Of a stretch of 17,857 nt of DNA, positions 7,583 to 14,593 are shown one piece after another. A program made the translations under genes and the position numbers. The stretch comes from Methanomicrobiales archaeon (GTDB taxonomy: Archaea > Halobacteriota > Methanomicrobia > Methanomicrobiales > Methanoculleaceae): positions 1 to 17,857 of the forward strand of contig JAAZOW010000051.1 of NCBI GenBank assembly GCA_012797575.1, written 5' to 3'. The first letter of the stretch is position 1; every line of letters starts with the position of its first letter. Under the pieces are notes generated by a model, which worked only from the letters and a program-made list of their open reading frames with translations, was not told the DNA's origin and did not search any database.

Positions 7583-8262
7583 ACGCTCCCCCGTAGGTAC
7601 CCCCTGAGTTCATGAAGGTTCTCCACGATCTCCTCCACCCCCGGCCGGCCGACAAACCGGTTCGGGTCGCCGGGCGGGATCCTCGCGACGAACCGGACGC
7701 CGGTCGCGCGGGCTGCGTCCCAGTCGTTCGGGGCGTCGCCGACGAAGAGGGCCTCGTCGGGCGAGGCGCCGGTTTCGTCAAGGATCTCTCTGATGCACTC
7801 GGCCTTCGTCTTCGGCGAGCCGTAGATCCGGACGAAGTACTTCGTGAGATCCCGGCGGCGGGCGATCTCGTGCATCTCGGCCTCCGGGGTCGCGGAGACG
7901 ATATAGAGCGGGAGCATGCGGGAGCAGTCCCTGAGGAGGTCCTCCGCCCCATGGACATAGGGGACGGTGAGCATCGCATCAAAGATCAGCCCGACGTATT
8001 CGTCCGCGAGCCGCTCCTCCTGCTCGGGGGTGAGGGGCTCGTCGAGGATGTTTGCGTAGATGTGGCGGAACTTGTCGTAGCGGGACATCCCGCCGTTCTC
8101 GAGGTGGAAGGCGATGATCTCGTCAAGGTGCTCGGGGGACGCGAAGGAGAAGATCTTTCTGAGCGCGACGGTCTTTAAGGGGATGGATTCGACGATGATG
8201 CCGTCGAAGTCGAGGATGAGGGTGGTGAGGGGGTTCGTTGGTGTTGTATTGTCTGTTTTCAT
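7555..8262 (-). CDS. HAD-superfamily hydrolase (probable phosphatase)
   Basis: This 235-residue protein has all four HAD motifs: DFDG (18-21, nucleophile Asp18 and acid/base Asp20), IVSAT (121-125, Ser123), Lys151 in GSPKTK, and GDAPND (175-180). A helical cap at about 28-105 makes it a C1-cap type, similar to phosphoglycolate phosphatase/beta-phosphoglucomutase relatives. The start chosen is the ATG at 8260-8262 (MKTDNTT). The frame extends to 8322 through AT-rich sequence and a palindromic operator-like region that is better read as a promoter. The C-terminus overlaps the cyclase-like gene, so the two are one operon. The physiological phosphoester is not predictable. Confidence 0.88.
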   Translation of the reverse strand: MKTDNTTPTNPLTTLILDFDGIIVESIPLKTVALRKIFSFASPEHLDEIIAFHLENGGMSRYDKFRHIYANILDEPLTPEQEERLADEYVGLIFDAMLTVPYVHGAEDLLRDCSRMLPLYIVSATPEAEMHEIARRRDLTKYFVRIYGSPKTKAECIREILDETGASPDEALFVGDAPNDWDAARATGVRFVARIPPGDPNRFVGRPGVEEIVENLHELRGYLRGSVCSSRSHTP

Positions 8263-8286
8263 GATGTCAAGTCCCCAATTAGATAT

Positions 8287-8327
8287 TGTGAAATATTGTT
8301 TCACAGATATCCGGATATCCATTGTGA
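8287..8327. promoter_or_regulatory. Operator-like palindrome cluster upstream of the HAD gene
   Basis: A perfect 7-bp inverted repeat TGTGAAA-TATTG-TTTCACA (8287-8305) is followed directly by the perfect 14-nt palindrome GATATCCGGATATC (8306-8319). A further TGTGA (8323-8327) pairs with the TCACA at 8301-8305. On the minus strand the AT-rich core AATATTT lies about 30 nt before the HAD ATG, where a TATA box would sit. A dimeric repressor here would block TBP/TFB binding. Function is inferred from symmetry and position. Confidence 0.5.
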
Positions 8328-8764
8328 TAGCCTATGGGGCCGTAGTGCATCTCAGATCCTCAAGACACGGTGTCCTTTGCTCGGCGAAGAACTGCTTAGT
8401 GGGTGAGGACATTGCGACTATCATAAGACCTACCGCCCGTGCCTGTATTTATTCTTGCGCATGTCTGCTATCCTGGGGCTAATGGACTGATATTTTTCAA
8501 GTTCTGGTCTTACCTTAATTATGAATGGCGTTCCCCGCACAAAATCTTTATACAATCAAGTAATATGTGGGCAATATAAGTGTATATGAGAACGATCTCA
8601 GATTGTCAAATTACTGGATGGACAGAGTGGGCTCCCCAATAAGCCGTAATTTGTATATAGAAGGATAAATTTGGCCTGATATTTGGCATTCTACCTGTTA
8701 TAGCCCAGAACTGCAGAAACCATATTATGTACAATATCTCATAAGTCTATACTGGAGTTTTGCG
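8328..8764. other. 437-nt AT-rich non-coding stretch with candidate promoters
   Basis: No credible ORF is seen on either strand. Base composition drops sharply relative to the HAD gene. TATA-like elements on the plus strand are AAAATCTTTATA (8541-8552), CAATATAAGTG (8572-8582) and TTTGTATATAG (8650-8660). No tRNA, long hairpin or riboswitch pattern was recognised. It probably holds the promoter and a long leader for the glycosyltransferase at 8765 and marks the left edge of the glycan island. Confidence 0.5.
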
Positions 8765-9976
8765 ATGAAGGTACTCATGGTGGCCGGCGACAACTCTTAT
8801 GCGATAAAAATTGGAGGAAAGCATATCCATCAGTTGTTACTTGAGAGGGGGCTCACGTCTCTGGGCATCGATGTGGATACAATCTATCCCCAGTTCTCAG
8901 ACGCTCCGATTATACGATATCTCGAGTATATTAAGTATGGACTGCTCGCAGGCAATCCAACCCAATTTTTACCGCCAGACAAACTTCAGGTTGTCTCTAT
9001 CGTGAGCCAGCTGCAAGACGCACTTGCTTCGGTTGATATTGATTCCTATTCGGTTGTCCACTGTCATGATGTCGTTTCGGCTTATGCATTCCGCCAAGCC
9101 TTTCCTCACGCAACATTGCCCAAAATTTTAACGCTTCATGGCTATTTTTCACAGGAGGCCGTTGACTATTCAAAGATCCGGACTGATTGGCCGAGGAAGG
9201 TGTTTTTTGACTTTTGCTACGCCATTGAAGAGAAGGGGGTCCATTGGAGTGATCGGATTATTTGCGTAGATACCAGACTCCGGAATTACGTGAAAGATAC
9301 CTTTGGTTACACCTCTACACATACTTCGGTTATCCAGAACGCCACTGATACTGATATGTTCTGCCCTGTTTCGGCGAGTGAGAACGTTCAGATTCGTGCG
9401 GAAATGGATTATAGCGATGATCTATTTATTATCATAGTACCCCGGCGTCTTGTGCCGAAGAATGGTGTAAAGTTTGCTATTCAGGCAATGAAGCACATCC
9501 CAGGCGACAATGTAAGACTGCTGATCCTCGGGGACGGACCCCAATATCCAGAACTGGCGGCGCTAGCCCAGGGAGATGCAAGGGTGCAGTTCCTCGGCGC
9601 CGTACCTCACGAGTTTGTTGAGAAATATTATAAAATTTCTAATGTAGTTCTGATCCCTTCTATCACATCACACGGTGTCCAAGAGGCGACATCACTCTCA
9701 ATGCTGGAGGGCATGGCTTGTGAGAAGATTGTCATCTGTTCCTCAATAGGTGGTATGCGGGAGGTTATCCAAGATGGTGTGACCGGATATCTCGTAACTG
9801 AGCAGAATCCAGAGGAGATTGGCAGCAGGATAAACAGCATCCTTAAGGGCGACGTTGATACCGTGTCGATGGGTCGAAGAGCACGGGAGTACGTTATTGA
9901 GCATCACTCTTATGTCCCACATGCGATGGTGGTTAGGAACGTTTACGAAACTGCTTGTTCCGACAATCAGGAGTGA
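8765..9976 (+). CDS. GT4-family glycosyltransferase (GT-B fold)
   Basis: This 403-residue protein begins MKVLMVAGDN with a GT-B N-domain. The C-domain has the GT4 nucleotide-sugar site: VPRRLVPKNGVKFAI (225-239, Arg and Lys for the diphosphate), LLILGDGPQ (252-260) and the E-x7-E motif EATSLSMLE (307-315), followed by GMREVIQDGVTGYLV. Such retaining enzymes transfer sugars from NDP-sugars to lipid-linked or polysaccharide acceptors on the cytoplasmic membrane face. A GGAG at 8754-8757 supports the start. Codon use is more AT-rich than upstream genes. The sugar and acceptor cannot be told from the sequence. Confidence 0.92.
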   Translation: MKVLMVAGDNSYAIKIGGKHIHQLLLERGLTSLGIDVDTIYPQFSDAPIIRYLEYIKYGLLAGNPTQFLPPDKLQVVSIVSQLQDALASVDIDSYSVVHCHDVVSAYAFRQAFPHATLPKILTLHGYFSQEAVDYSKIRTDWPRKVFFDFCYAIEEKGVHWSDRIICVDTRLRNYVKDTFGYTSTHTSVIQNATDTDMFCPVSASENVQIRAEMDYSDDLFIIIVPRRLVPKNGVKFAIQAMKHIPGDNVRLLILGDGPQYPELAALAQGDARVQFLGAVPHEFVEKYYKISNVVLIPSITSHGVQEATSLSMLEGMACEKIVICSSIGGMREVIQDGVTGYLVTEQNPEEIGSRINSILKGDVDTVSMGRRAREYVIEHHSYVPHAMVVRNVYETACSDNQE

Positions 9977-9982
9977 GGAGTA

Positions 9983-10130
9983 TCAGAACCCCCTCTGGAG
10001 GCCTTTGCCACGTTTTTTGGTCTGCATGGTTTCAACTGCGTGTCTGATGGCTTCATTGTCAGATCTCAAATTTTCTTCTCTAATGCAGTTGAGAGGTATG
10101 TCCGGCGCATCAAAGAAGTTTGAGATGACC
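9983..10130 (-). pseudogene. Possible remnant resembling the 3' end of wecB
   Basis: Just after the wecB stop, the minus strand stays open in another frame to a TGA at 9983. Within it, EAIRHAVETM resembles EEIMRAVETM of WecB itself, and the 16-nt sequence GCATGGTTTCAACTGC is identical in both places (10024-10039 and 10214-10229). PLNCIREENLR upstream is loosely like the CITLRENTERPE part of WecB. This suggests a degenerate partial duplication or recombination scar, but the similarity is short and could be chance. Confidence 0.3.
10024..10039. repeat. 16-nt direct repeat, copy 1
   Basis: GCATGGTTTCAACTGC is identical to 10214-10229. The copies are 190 nt apart, not a multiple of three. On the minus strand both encode AVETM, in different frames. 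This copy lies outside wecB. Confidence 0.6.
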
Positions 10131-11204
10131 TCATCTGTTATGGAGGCTGTCGATAATATTTTGTGCAGCATGTCCATCCCCAAAGGGGTTTATCCAGTTT
10201 GTCTCTCTTTCGAGCATGGTTTCAACTGCTCGCATGATCTCCTCTGGGGTCACACCGGCAAGGATAGTGGAGCCAACCTCTAGTGTTTCTGGTCTCTCAG
10301 TGTTCTCTCGCAAGGTAATACACGGTACTCTTAAAATGCAGGTCTCTTCCTGAATACCTCCAGAATCGGTCAGAACCAGTCGTGCATTTGCTTCGAGAAT
10401 CAAAAATTCAAGGAATCCAGTGGGCTGAATTATTGTAATCCCCTCTGGTACTTCAAGTTGATACTCCTGTATTCTCTTTTTTGTTCTTGGATGCATAGGG
10501 AAGATTACCGGTATCGAGTATTTCTCGTGAAGCGCCTCTAATGCTTTGAGAAGGTTACGCAGCCTAAATTTATCATCAACGTTTTCCTGTCGGTGGGCAG
10601 TTACCAAGAAGTAGTTTTCTTGCTTGAGGCTGAGTTCATCAAGGATTTTCCTATAATTTCCTGCAACCTTGAGATTCTGCTGTACTGAGTCAACGATGGT
10701 GTTCCCAGTTATGTATATCTTATCAGCGGCTATTCTTTCCAAAACAGCATTTTTCTTTGCTTCCTGGGTTGGAGCGAATAGGTATTCTGACATATGATCG
10801 GTGAGAACCCTGTTAACCTCTTCAGGCATTCTCCGGTCATGGCTTCTAAGGCCGGCCTCCACATGTCCAACATCGATATGCAGCTTTACTGCCGCGAGCG
10901 CCCCGGCAAGGACCGTATTTGTATCTCCTTGGACCAACACGGTGTCCGGCCTCTCTTGTATGAGTATTCTCTCCGTTTCGGCGAGGATTTTTGCAGTCTG
11001 TTCTCCGTGGCTCCCCGAACCGACGTCGAGGTGAAACTCCGGCGCAGGCAACTCAAGTTCTTCGAAAAATATTTTGTCCATGTTGTATGAGTAATGCTGT
11101 CCGGAATGGATGACGAAGAAATCTTCTTGTTTTTCCCTCAGTAGCCGGATTATCGGGCTCATCTTGATAATCTCCGGCCTAGTCCCAAGAACAACGGCAA
11201 TCAT
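10131..11204 (-). CDS. wecB: UDP-N-acetylglucosamine 2-epimerase (non-hydrolysing)
   Basis: This 357-residue protein interconverts UDP-GlcNAc and UDP-ManNAc, precursors of surface polysaccharides and archaeal glycans. The family motifs are intact: GTRPEIIKM (7-15), SGQHYSYNM (34-42), VQGDTNTVLAGALAA (91-105), HVEAGLRS (114-121), MPEEVNR (126-132) and LTDSGGIQEE. It ends in the typical NPFGDGHAAQNIIDSL. GTGA five nt before the ATG may be a weak ribosome binding site. It is transcribed against the genes on both sides, so it has its own promoter. No UDP-ManNAc dehydrogenase (wecC) lies nearby, so UDP-ManNAc may be used directly or oxidised by an enzyme encoded elsewhere. Confidence 0.95.
   Translation of the reverse strand: MIAVVLGTRPEIIKMSPIIRLLREKQEDFFVIHSGQHYSYNMDKIFFEELELPAPEFHLDVGSGSHGEQTAKILAETERILIQERPDTVLVQGDTNTVLAGALAAVKLHIDVGHVEAGLRSHDRRMPEEVNRVLTDHMSEYLFAPTQEAKKNAVLERIAADKIYITGNTIVDSVQQNLKVAGNYRKILDELSLKQENYFLVTAHRQENVDDKFRLRNLLKALEALHEKYSIPVIFPMHPRTKKRIQEYQLEVPEGITIIQPTGFLEFLILEANARLVLTDSGGIQEETCILRVPCITLRENTERPETLEVGSTILAGVTPEEIMRAVETMLERETNWINPFGDGHAAQNIIDSLHNR
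10214..10229. repeat. 16-nt direct repeat, copy 2 (inside wecB)
   Basis: Identical to 10024-10039. This copy encodes AVETM in the true wecB frame, near the enzyme's C-terminus. Confidence 0.6.
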
Positions 11205-11646
11205 GCTTTCACTTCATGTTATATGTATTACAGATATGGCTATGTGTGTTTCCCAGTTCCTCTGGTGAGTGCTCGAATGTCGTTCATAGATTCAGTCTCA
11301 AAGTTTCTGTGCTATGGGAGCGCCACTCCCCTTACTCTCCTCCCATCTGAGGCGATAGAGAGTATGCCTGGGCACGTTTAAACCTATAATTGTCTATACT
11401 GAAAAATGAGGATGTTTTGGATCCTGCGGTATTGCTGAATACTTGGGCCACAACTGGGATGACCTCATTGCCACACCCCTCAAGCACGTGTATGAAGGTA
11501 TCAGGTGAGGAATTTTACACCGCTAGTGCAACGACTCTCAATTACCGGCACTCTCAACGGAGGAGAGTATCGACCTTTTTCACACCCTGTCCGGGGGTTT
11601 GCATCCTGGAGGACGGCGTTCCACCGGATATACGCCCGGGCACTGC

Positions 11647-11669
11647 CCCCGCCCCTACCGGGGGCGGGG
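11647..11669. repeat. Perfect 9-bp GC hairpin
   Basis: CCCCGCCCC, loop TACCG, GGGGCGGGG. This very stable stem lies in the GC-rich patch of an otherwise AT-rich intergenic region. There is no T-run after it (TGGGGGG follows), so it is not a typical terminator. It may belong to a dispersed repeat or a non-coding RNA. Confidence 0.55.
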
Positions 11670-11802
11670 TGGGGGGACGGATGGGAGCGCTCCGTGGGGG
11701 ATGGAATGAAGGCCAGATATGGTCTGTTCATTTGGAATCGGTGTACTAGTAGTGACACGCTCCTCGTCCTTCGGTTCGAAATTGATTGTTAATAAATTAA
11801 TA

Positions 11803-11815
11803 GTTATCAGATAAC
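11803..11815. promoter_or_regulatory. Small dyad just before the glycerophosphotransferase gene
   Basis: GTTAT-CAG-ATAAC is a 5-bp inverted repeat 8 nt before the ATG at 11824. ATCAGATAA is also repeated in tandem (11806-11814 and 11816-11824). There is no Shine-Dalgarno motif. It could be an operator or part of the promoter. Confidence 0.3.
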
Positions 11816-11823
11816 ATCAGATA

Positions 11824-13011
11824 ATGATGGTTTCAAATGACTCCTTTCATATCCTCCGTTCTCTGATGTACGATATCGTTACATACGCCGTCTCCTTGGT
11901 CTCGAGTCTCATAGTAAAGGATGAACACAAAATCTTGTTCTTTTCGACTCCAGACTTTTCTGACAATGCCAAATACGTTTATGATAAGATGGTTGAGCTG
12001 GGGATGGACAAGAGATACCGTCTAATCTGGTGTGTCTACGAGCCGATTGCTGCGGACTATGTGATAAGACGAACTTTAAAGTATTTCTTCCATATTCTCA
12101 CTTCAAAGTATGTCATCAGTACACATGGAACCCCGGAATGGAAATCTTACAACCAGATTGCGATAGAACTCTGGCATGGCCTTCCTCTCAAAAACATGGG
12201 ATACTATCATGAGTACCCGGATGAGCACCCAGTTGCTAGATATATTAGATTGCACAGAACAAGACGATTCTCAAAGATGGTGGACTACTTTATTGTCACT
12301 TCCCAGCTTGAGAGAGCATTGTTTTCTTCGCTACTCAACATGGATCCCCGGAAGGCGTCAGTTCTTGGTCAACCTCGTTGCGATGCGCTTTATGGTCCAC
12401 TGGAGAACGGGATGAGCTGTCTCTGCCGCATACTTGGGCGAGAAGAAATCTCCGAAAAATGTATTGTACTCTATCTTCCGACCTTTCGAGAGTATGATGC
12501 CAGTGCAAGTCGGGACATAGTAGAAACTACACTGGAGAATACCAACCTTAAGCGGTTATTGGATAATAAAAACGCTCTACTCATTTGTAAACCCCATCCT
12601 AACGACGAAGGGTTCTTCAGTGAATATAATGAGGGGCGTATTCATGTGATTTTAAATGAAGACCTGCGGAGAGAGAACCTTACTCTGTATGACTTCTTAA
12701 ATGCAGTTGACATCTTGGTTACTGACTATTCATCAATTTACTTTGACTATCTTCTCTTAAATCGACCAATAATATTTCATATGCCTGATCTTGAGGAATA
12801 TCGGAAAAAGAGGGGATTTATTCTCGATCCTCTTGAAGAATGGATCCCTGGAGATGTATCTATCAGCGATAGTGAACTTGTATATGCCCTTATGGGTGCA
12901 ATTGACCACCCCAAGAAATGGGGGGCAGATAGAGTCAGGTTGAGACAGTTGCTATTCAAGCATACCGATGGGAGGTCAAGTGAGAGAGTTTGCGATCTTG
13001 TTCTGAAGTAA
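11824..13011 (+). CDS. CDP-glycerol:glycerophosphotransferase family protein (TagB/TagF-like)
   Basis: This 395-residue protein has the Glyphos_transf family (PF04464) pattern. ELWHGLPLKNMG (115-126) holds the catalytic-region histidine. YLPTFREYD lies at 217-225 and CKPHPND at 255-261. VTDYSSIYFDYLLLNRPIIF (299-318) is followed by DLEEYRKKRGF. In Gram-positive bacteria these enzymes transfer glycerol-phosphate or ribitol-phosphate from a CDP-alditol to build teichoic acid at the membrane face. A hydrophobic stretch near residues 15-30 may help membrane attachment. The start could be either of two adjacent ATGs (11824 or 11827). Codon use is AT-rich. With the downstream cytidylyltransferase it suggests phosphodiester linkages in an archaeal surface polymer. 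The donor is unknown. Confidence 0.9.
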   Translation: MMVSNDSFHILRSLMYDIVTYAVSLVSSLIVKDEHKILFFSTPDFSDNAKYVYDKMVELGMDKRYRLIWCVYEPIAADYVIRRTLKYFFHILTSKYVISTHGTPEWKSYNQIAIELWHGLPLKNMGYYHEYPDEHPVARYIRLHRTRRFSKMVDYFIVTSQLERALFSSLLNMDPRKASVLGQPRCDALYGPLENGMSCLCRILGREEISEKCIVLYLPTFREYDASASRDIVETTLENTNLKRLLDNKNALLICKPHPNDEGFFSEYNEGRIHVILNEDLRRENLTLYDFLNAVDILVTDYSSIYFDYLLLNRPIIFHMPDLEEYRKKRGFILDPLEEWIPGDVSISDSELVYALMGAIDHPKKWGADRVRLRQLLFKHTDGRSSERVCDLVLK

Positions 13012-13194
13012 TATCTATCTATTCTCAATATATTATTATCTGAGTTTTATTTATGCCTTTGAACACGTCCCGGGAATAATAGGGGTACAAAGTCGATCCA
13101 GACCAGAGCGATTTGGTACTATAAGACCATCTAAGCTTCTACAAACATGGGTTTATCTCCGTCCGTTCTGGCTGTGTCTAGGCTATCGCCTTGC

Positions 13195-13221
13195 GAGGGG
13201 AGGCCTGCCTCTCCGCCCCTC
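13195..13221. repeat. Nested hairpin in the GC-rich patch
   Basis: An outer stem GAGGGG/CCCCTC (13195-13200 with 13216-13221) encloses an inner AGGC-CT-GCCT at 13201-13210. No T-run follows. Confidence 0.4.
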
Positions 13222-13377
13222 ATGGTGCTACCCATTACGGTTCAGAGTGAGGATCATGACCGACTGGCCGGTATGCATGCCCCCGTGGGTCCCCTAGGGC
13301 TGAGATCGCTGATTTCCATCTTGGAGAATTCAGAAGTTGACTATCTCCAAGAAGTTACACTTGAGACTTGCTGTCAA

Positions 13378-13397
13378 GGTTTTCGAAACGCAAAACC
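13378..13397. repeat. Hairpin before the cytidylyltransferase promoter
   Basis: GGTTTT-CGAAACGC-AAAACC is a 6-bp perfect stem, extendable through CG/CG inside the loop. It sits at the end of the 88-codon open frame and about 27 nt before a TATA-like box. It may be a terminator read on either strand or the end of an inserted element. Confidence 0.4.
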
Positions 13398-13423
13398 GAT
13401 AGCAGGGTTTTGAAAAAATGTAG

Positions 13424-13434
13424 TTTGATATATG
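13424..13434 (+). promoter_or_regulatory. TATA-like element for the LicC-like gene
   Basis: TTTGATATATG lies 36-47 nt before the ATG at 13471, which allows a short leader. It overlaps the alternative upstream ATG at 13432 and so argues against that start. Confidence 0.4.
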
Positions 13435-13470
13435 ACTACATTTATTCTTGGGAAAAGCATACCGTTCCTT

Positions 13471-14175
13471 ATGAAGGCTGTGATATTGGCTGCAGGCACA
13501 GGAAGGAGACTCCTGCCTTTAACTGAGAAAATTCCAAAGACGATGCTGCCTGTAGGGAATCGTTCAATATTGAGTTATCAACTTGAGGCGCTGAATAAGT
13601 ATATTCCTCGGAACAACATCTGTATTGTCACTGGGCACGGCAGCAAAAATATTGAAGTGTTTGCAAAAGGGTGCTCAATAGTATTTAACAAAAAATTTGC
13701 GGAATCAAACAACATTTACTCGCTTGCACTTGTCAGGGACATAATAGATGAACCGTTCATTCTCTTGAATTCCGATGTCCTGTTCGATAGCAAAATCCTC
13801 GAAGATCTGATAACGACACCATTTGATGATGCCATCATGGTTGATGATGTTAAACAACTTGCTGATGAAGAGATGAAAGTCGTACTTGAGAATCAGATGT
13901 TAGTTGCGATCAACAAAACAATGGATCCGAGCAAGGCCTCAGGGGAGTACATTGGGCTAGCAAAGTTTTCAAAGAAGGGGGCTGAAGTATTGTTCAATAA
14001 AATCCAGAGAATACTCAGTGAAGGGAGATATAACGAGTGGTATGAGAAGGGAATGGAAGAGGCCTGCGAAGAGGTTAGTATATACGGAATAAGCACAGAT
14101 GGGCTTCCCTGGATAGAAATCGATGATCATGAGGATCTGGCAAAAGCGTGGGATATCGCAAAGATGATAGTGTGA
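13471..14175 (+). CDS. LicC-like nucleotidyltransferase (phosphocholine/alditol-phosphate cytidylyltransferase family)
   Basis: This 234-residue nucleotidyltransferase starts MKAVILAAGTGRRLLPLT, with the GxGxR-type loop and the catalytic Lys23 in EKIPKTMLPVGN. ESNNIYSLAL (78-87) and LLNSDVLFD (98-106, Asp102 for metal) are typical of the LicC branch. GEYIGLAKFSKKG (158-170) and PWIEIDDHEDL (213-223) complete the site. Relatives make CDP-choline or CDP-linked polyol or inositol donors rather than the longer dTDP/UDP-sugar products. An in-frame ATG at 13432 lies in the promoter, so 13471 is preferred. It follows a TagF-like transferase on the same strand, the type of enzyme that would use a CDP-activated product. 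Confidence 0.85.
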   Translation: MKAVILAAGTGRRLLPLTEKIPKTMLPVGNRSILSYQLEALNKYIPRNNICIVTGHGSKNIEVFAKGCSIVFNKKFAESNNIYSLALVRDIIDEPFILLNSDVLFDSKILEDLITTPFDDAIMVDDVKQLADEEMKVVLENQMLVAINKTMDPSKASGEYIGLAKFSKKGAEVLFNKIQRILSEGRYNEWYEKGMEEACEEVSIYGISTDGLPWIEIDDHEDLAKAWDIAKMIV

Positions 14176-14593
14176 GGTCTCCTAATTTCTCACCACATCT
14201 CTCCCTGAATATAAGATGAAACAATTTTAAGAATATAAAACTCAAATGGCAGAACGTTTGTCACCCCCAATGGCTGGTAGCGTAGATAGTATGAACCTGT
14301 AAGATCCACGGGTATGAGTAGAATCTACTGAATTCTGATATCGCAACGCTACTGTAGATATTAGAACATATCCCCAAATGGTTCTAAGTTCAAATCTTAT
14401 GCGAGGTTGAGCGGTATTATCTATTAATTCTTTGGTCTGTCCTGAAATGCTGGTTGAATTCTCATTCTGGGGATTATTATGACTGCTGCCTTGCTGAGGA
14501 AGAGACCGGGAAGGGGTGTTCCTTTTCCGTCACCAAATCTGGCGATGATATGTCTCTCTTTGGGTTCTGAACGCTCCCTAGAGCATAGAAGCA
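14176..14593. other. 418-nt non-coding stretch between convergent genes
   Basis: The LicC-like gene and the GT4 gene on the opposite strand converge here, so terminators are expected. The segment just after LicC is AT-rich (ACAATTTTAAGAATATAAAA at 14220-14239). A more GC-rich patch lies at about 14475-14590. A tRNA T-arm-like TAAG-TTCAAAT-CTTA (14389-14403) has no matching acceptor stem. No gene is supported. Open frames over 14424-14694 overlap the GT4 3' end and have no family motifs. Confidence 0.4.

Larger units (their letters stand above)
11205..11823. other. 619-nt intergenic region with a GC-rich patch
   Basis: This lies between the divergent starts of wecB and the glycerophosphotransferase gene. 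Both ends are AT-rich and must hold the two promoters: ACATATAAC near 11217-11225 on the wecB side, AATAAATTAATAG near 11791-11803 on the other. The middle (about 11560-11710) is GC-rich, with a strong hairpin. Two plus-strand frames are open through it (11390-11749 and 11505-11792), but they are Pro/Gly/Arg-rich, lack family motifs and have no ribosome binding site, so I do not call them genes. The patch looks inserted. Confidence 0.45.
13012..13423. other. 412-nt intergenic region with a possible mobile-element remnant
   Basis: The first 70 nt are AT-rich (CAATATATTATTATCTGAG) and may end the upstream transcript. From about 13140 to 13330 the DNA becomes more GC-rich. It carries an open frame on the plus strand (13147-13413, 88 codons) without a ribosome binding site or recognised domain. 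Two hairpins lie in it. The composition jump and the structured ends suggest a decayed insertion, but no transposase motif is visible. Confidence 0.4.

Noticed and set aside
7612..8178. 188-codon plus-strand frame opposite the HAD gene
   Set aside because: It is antisense to all four HAD motifs and has no plausible ribosome binding site or domain.
11390..11749. 119-codon plus-strand frame in the wecB-glycerophosphotransferase gap
   Set aside because: It has mixed composition along its length, Pro/Gly low-complexity sequence over the hairpin, and no start signal. Treated as non-coding.
14340..14420. Possible tRNA gene around the T-arm-like sequence
   Set aside because: No acceptor-stem partner, D-arm or anticodon arm could be paired at the right distances.
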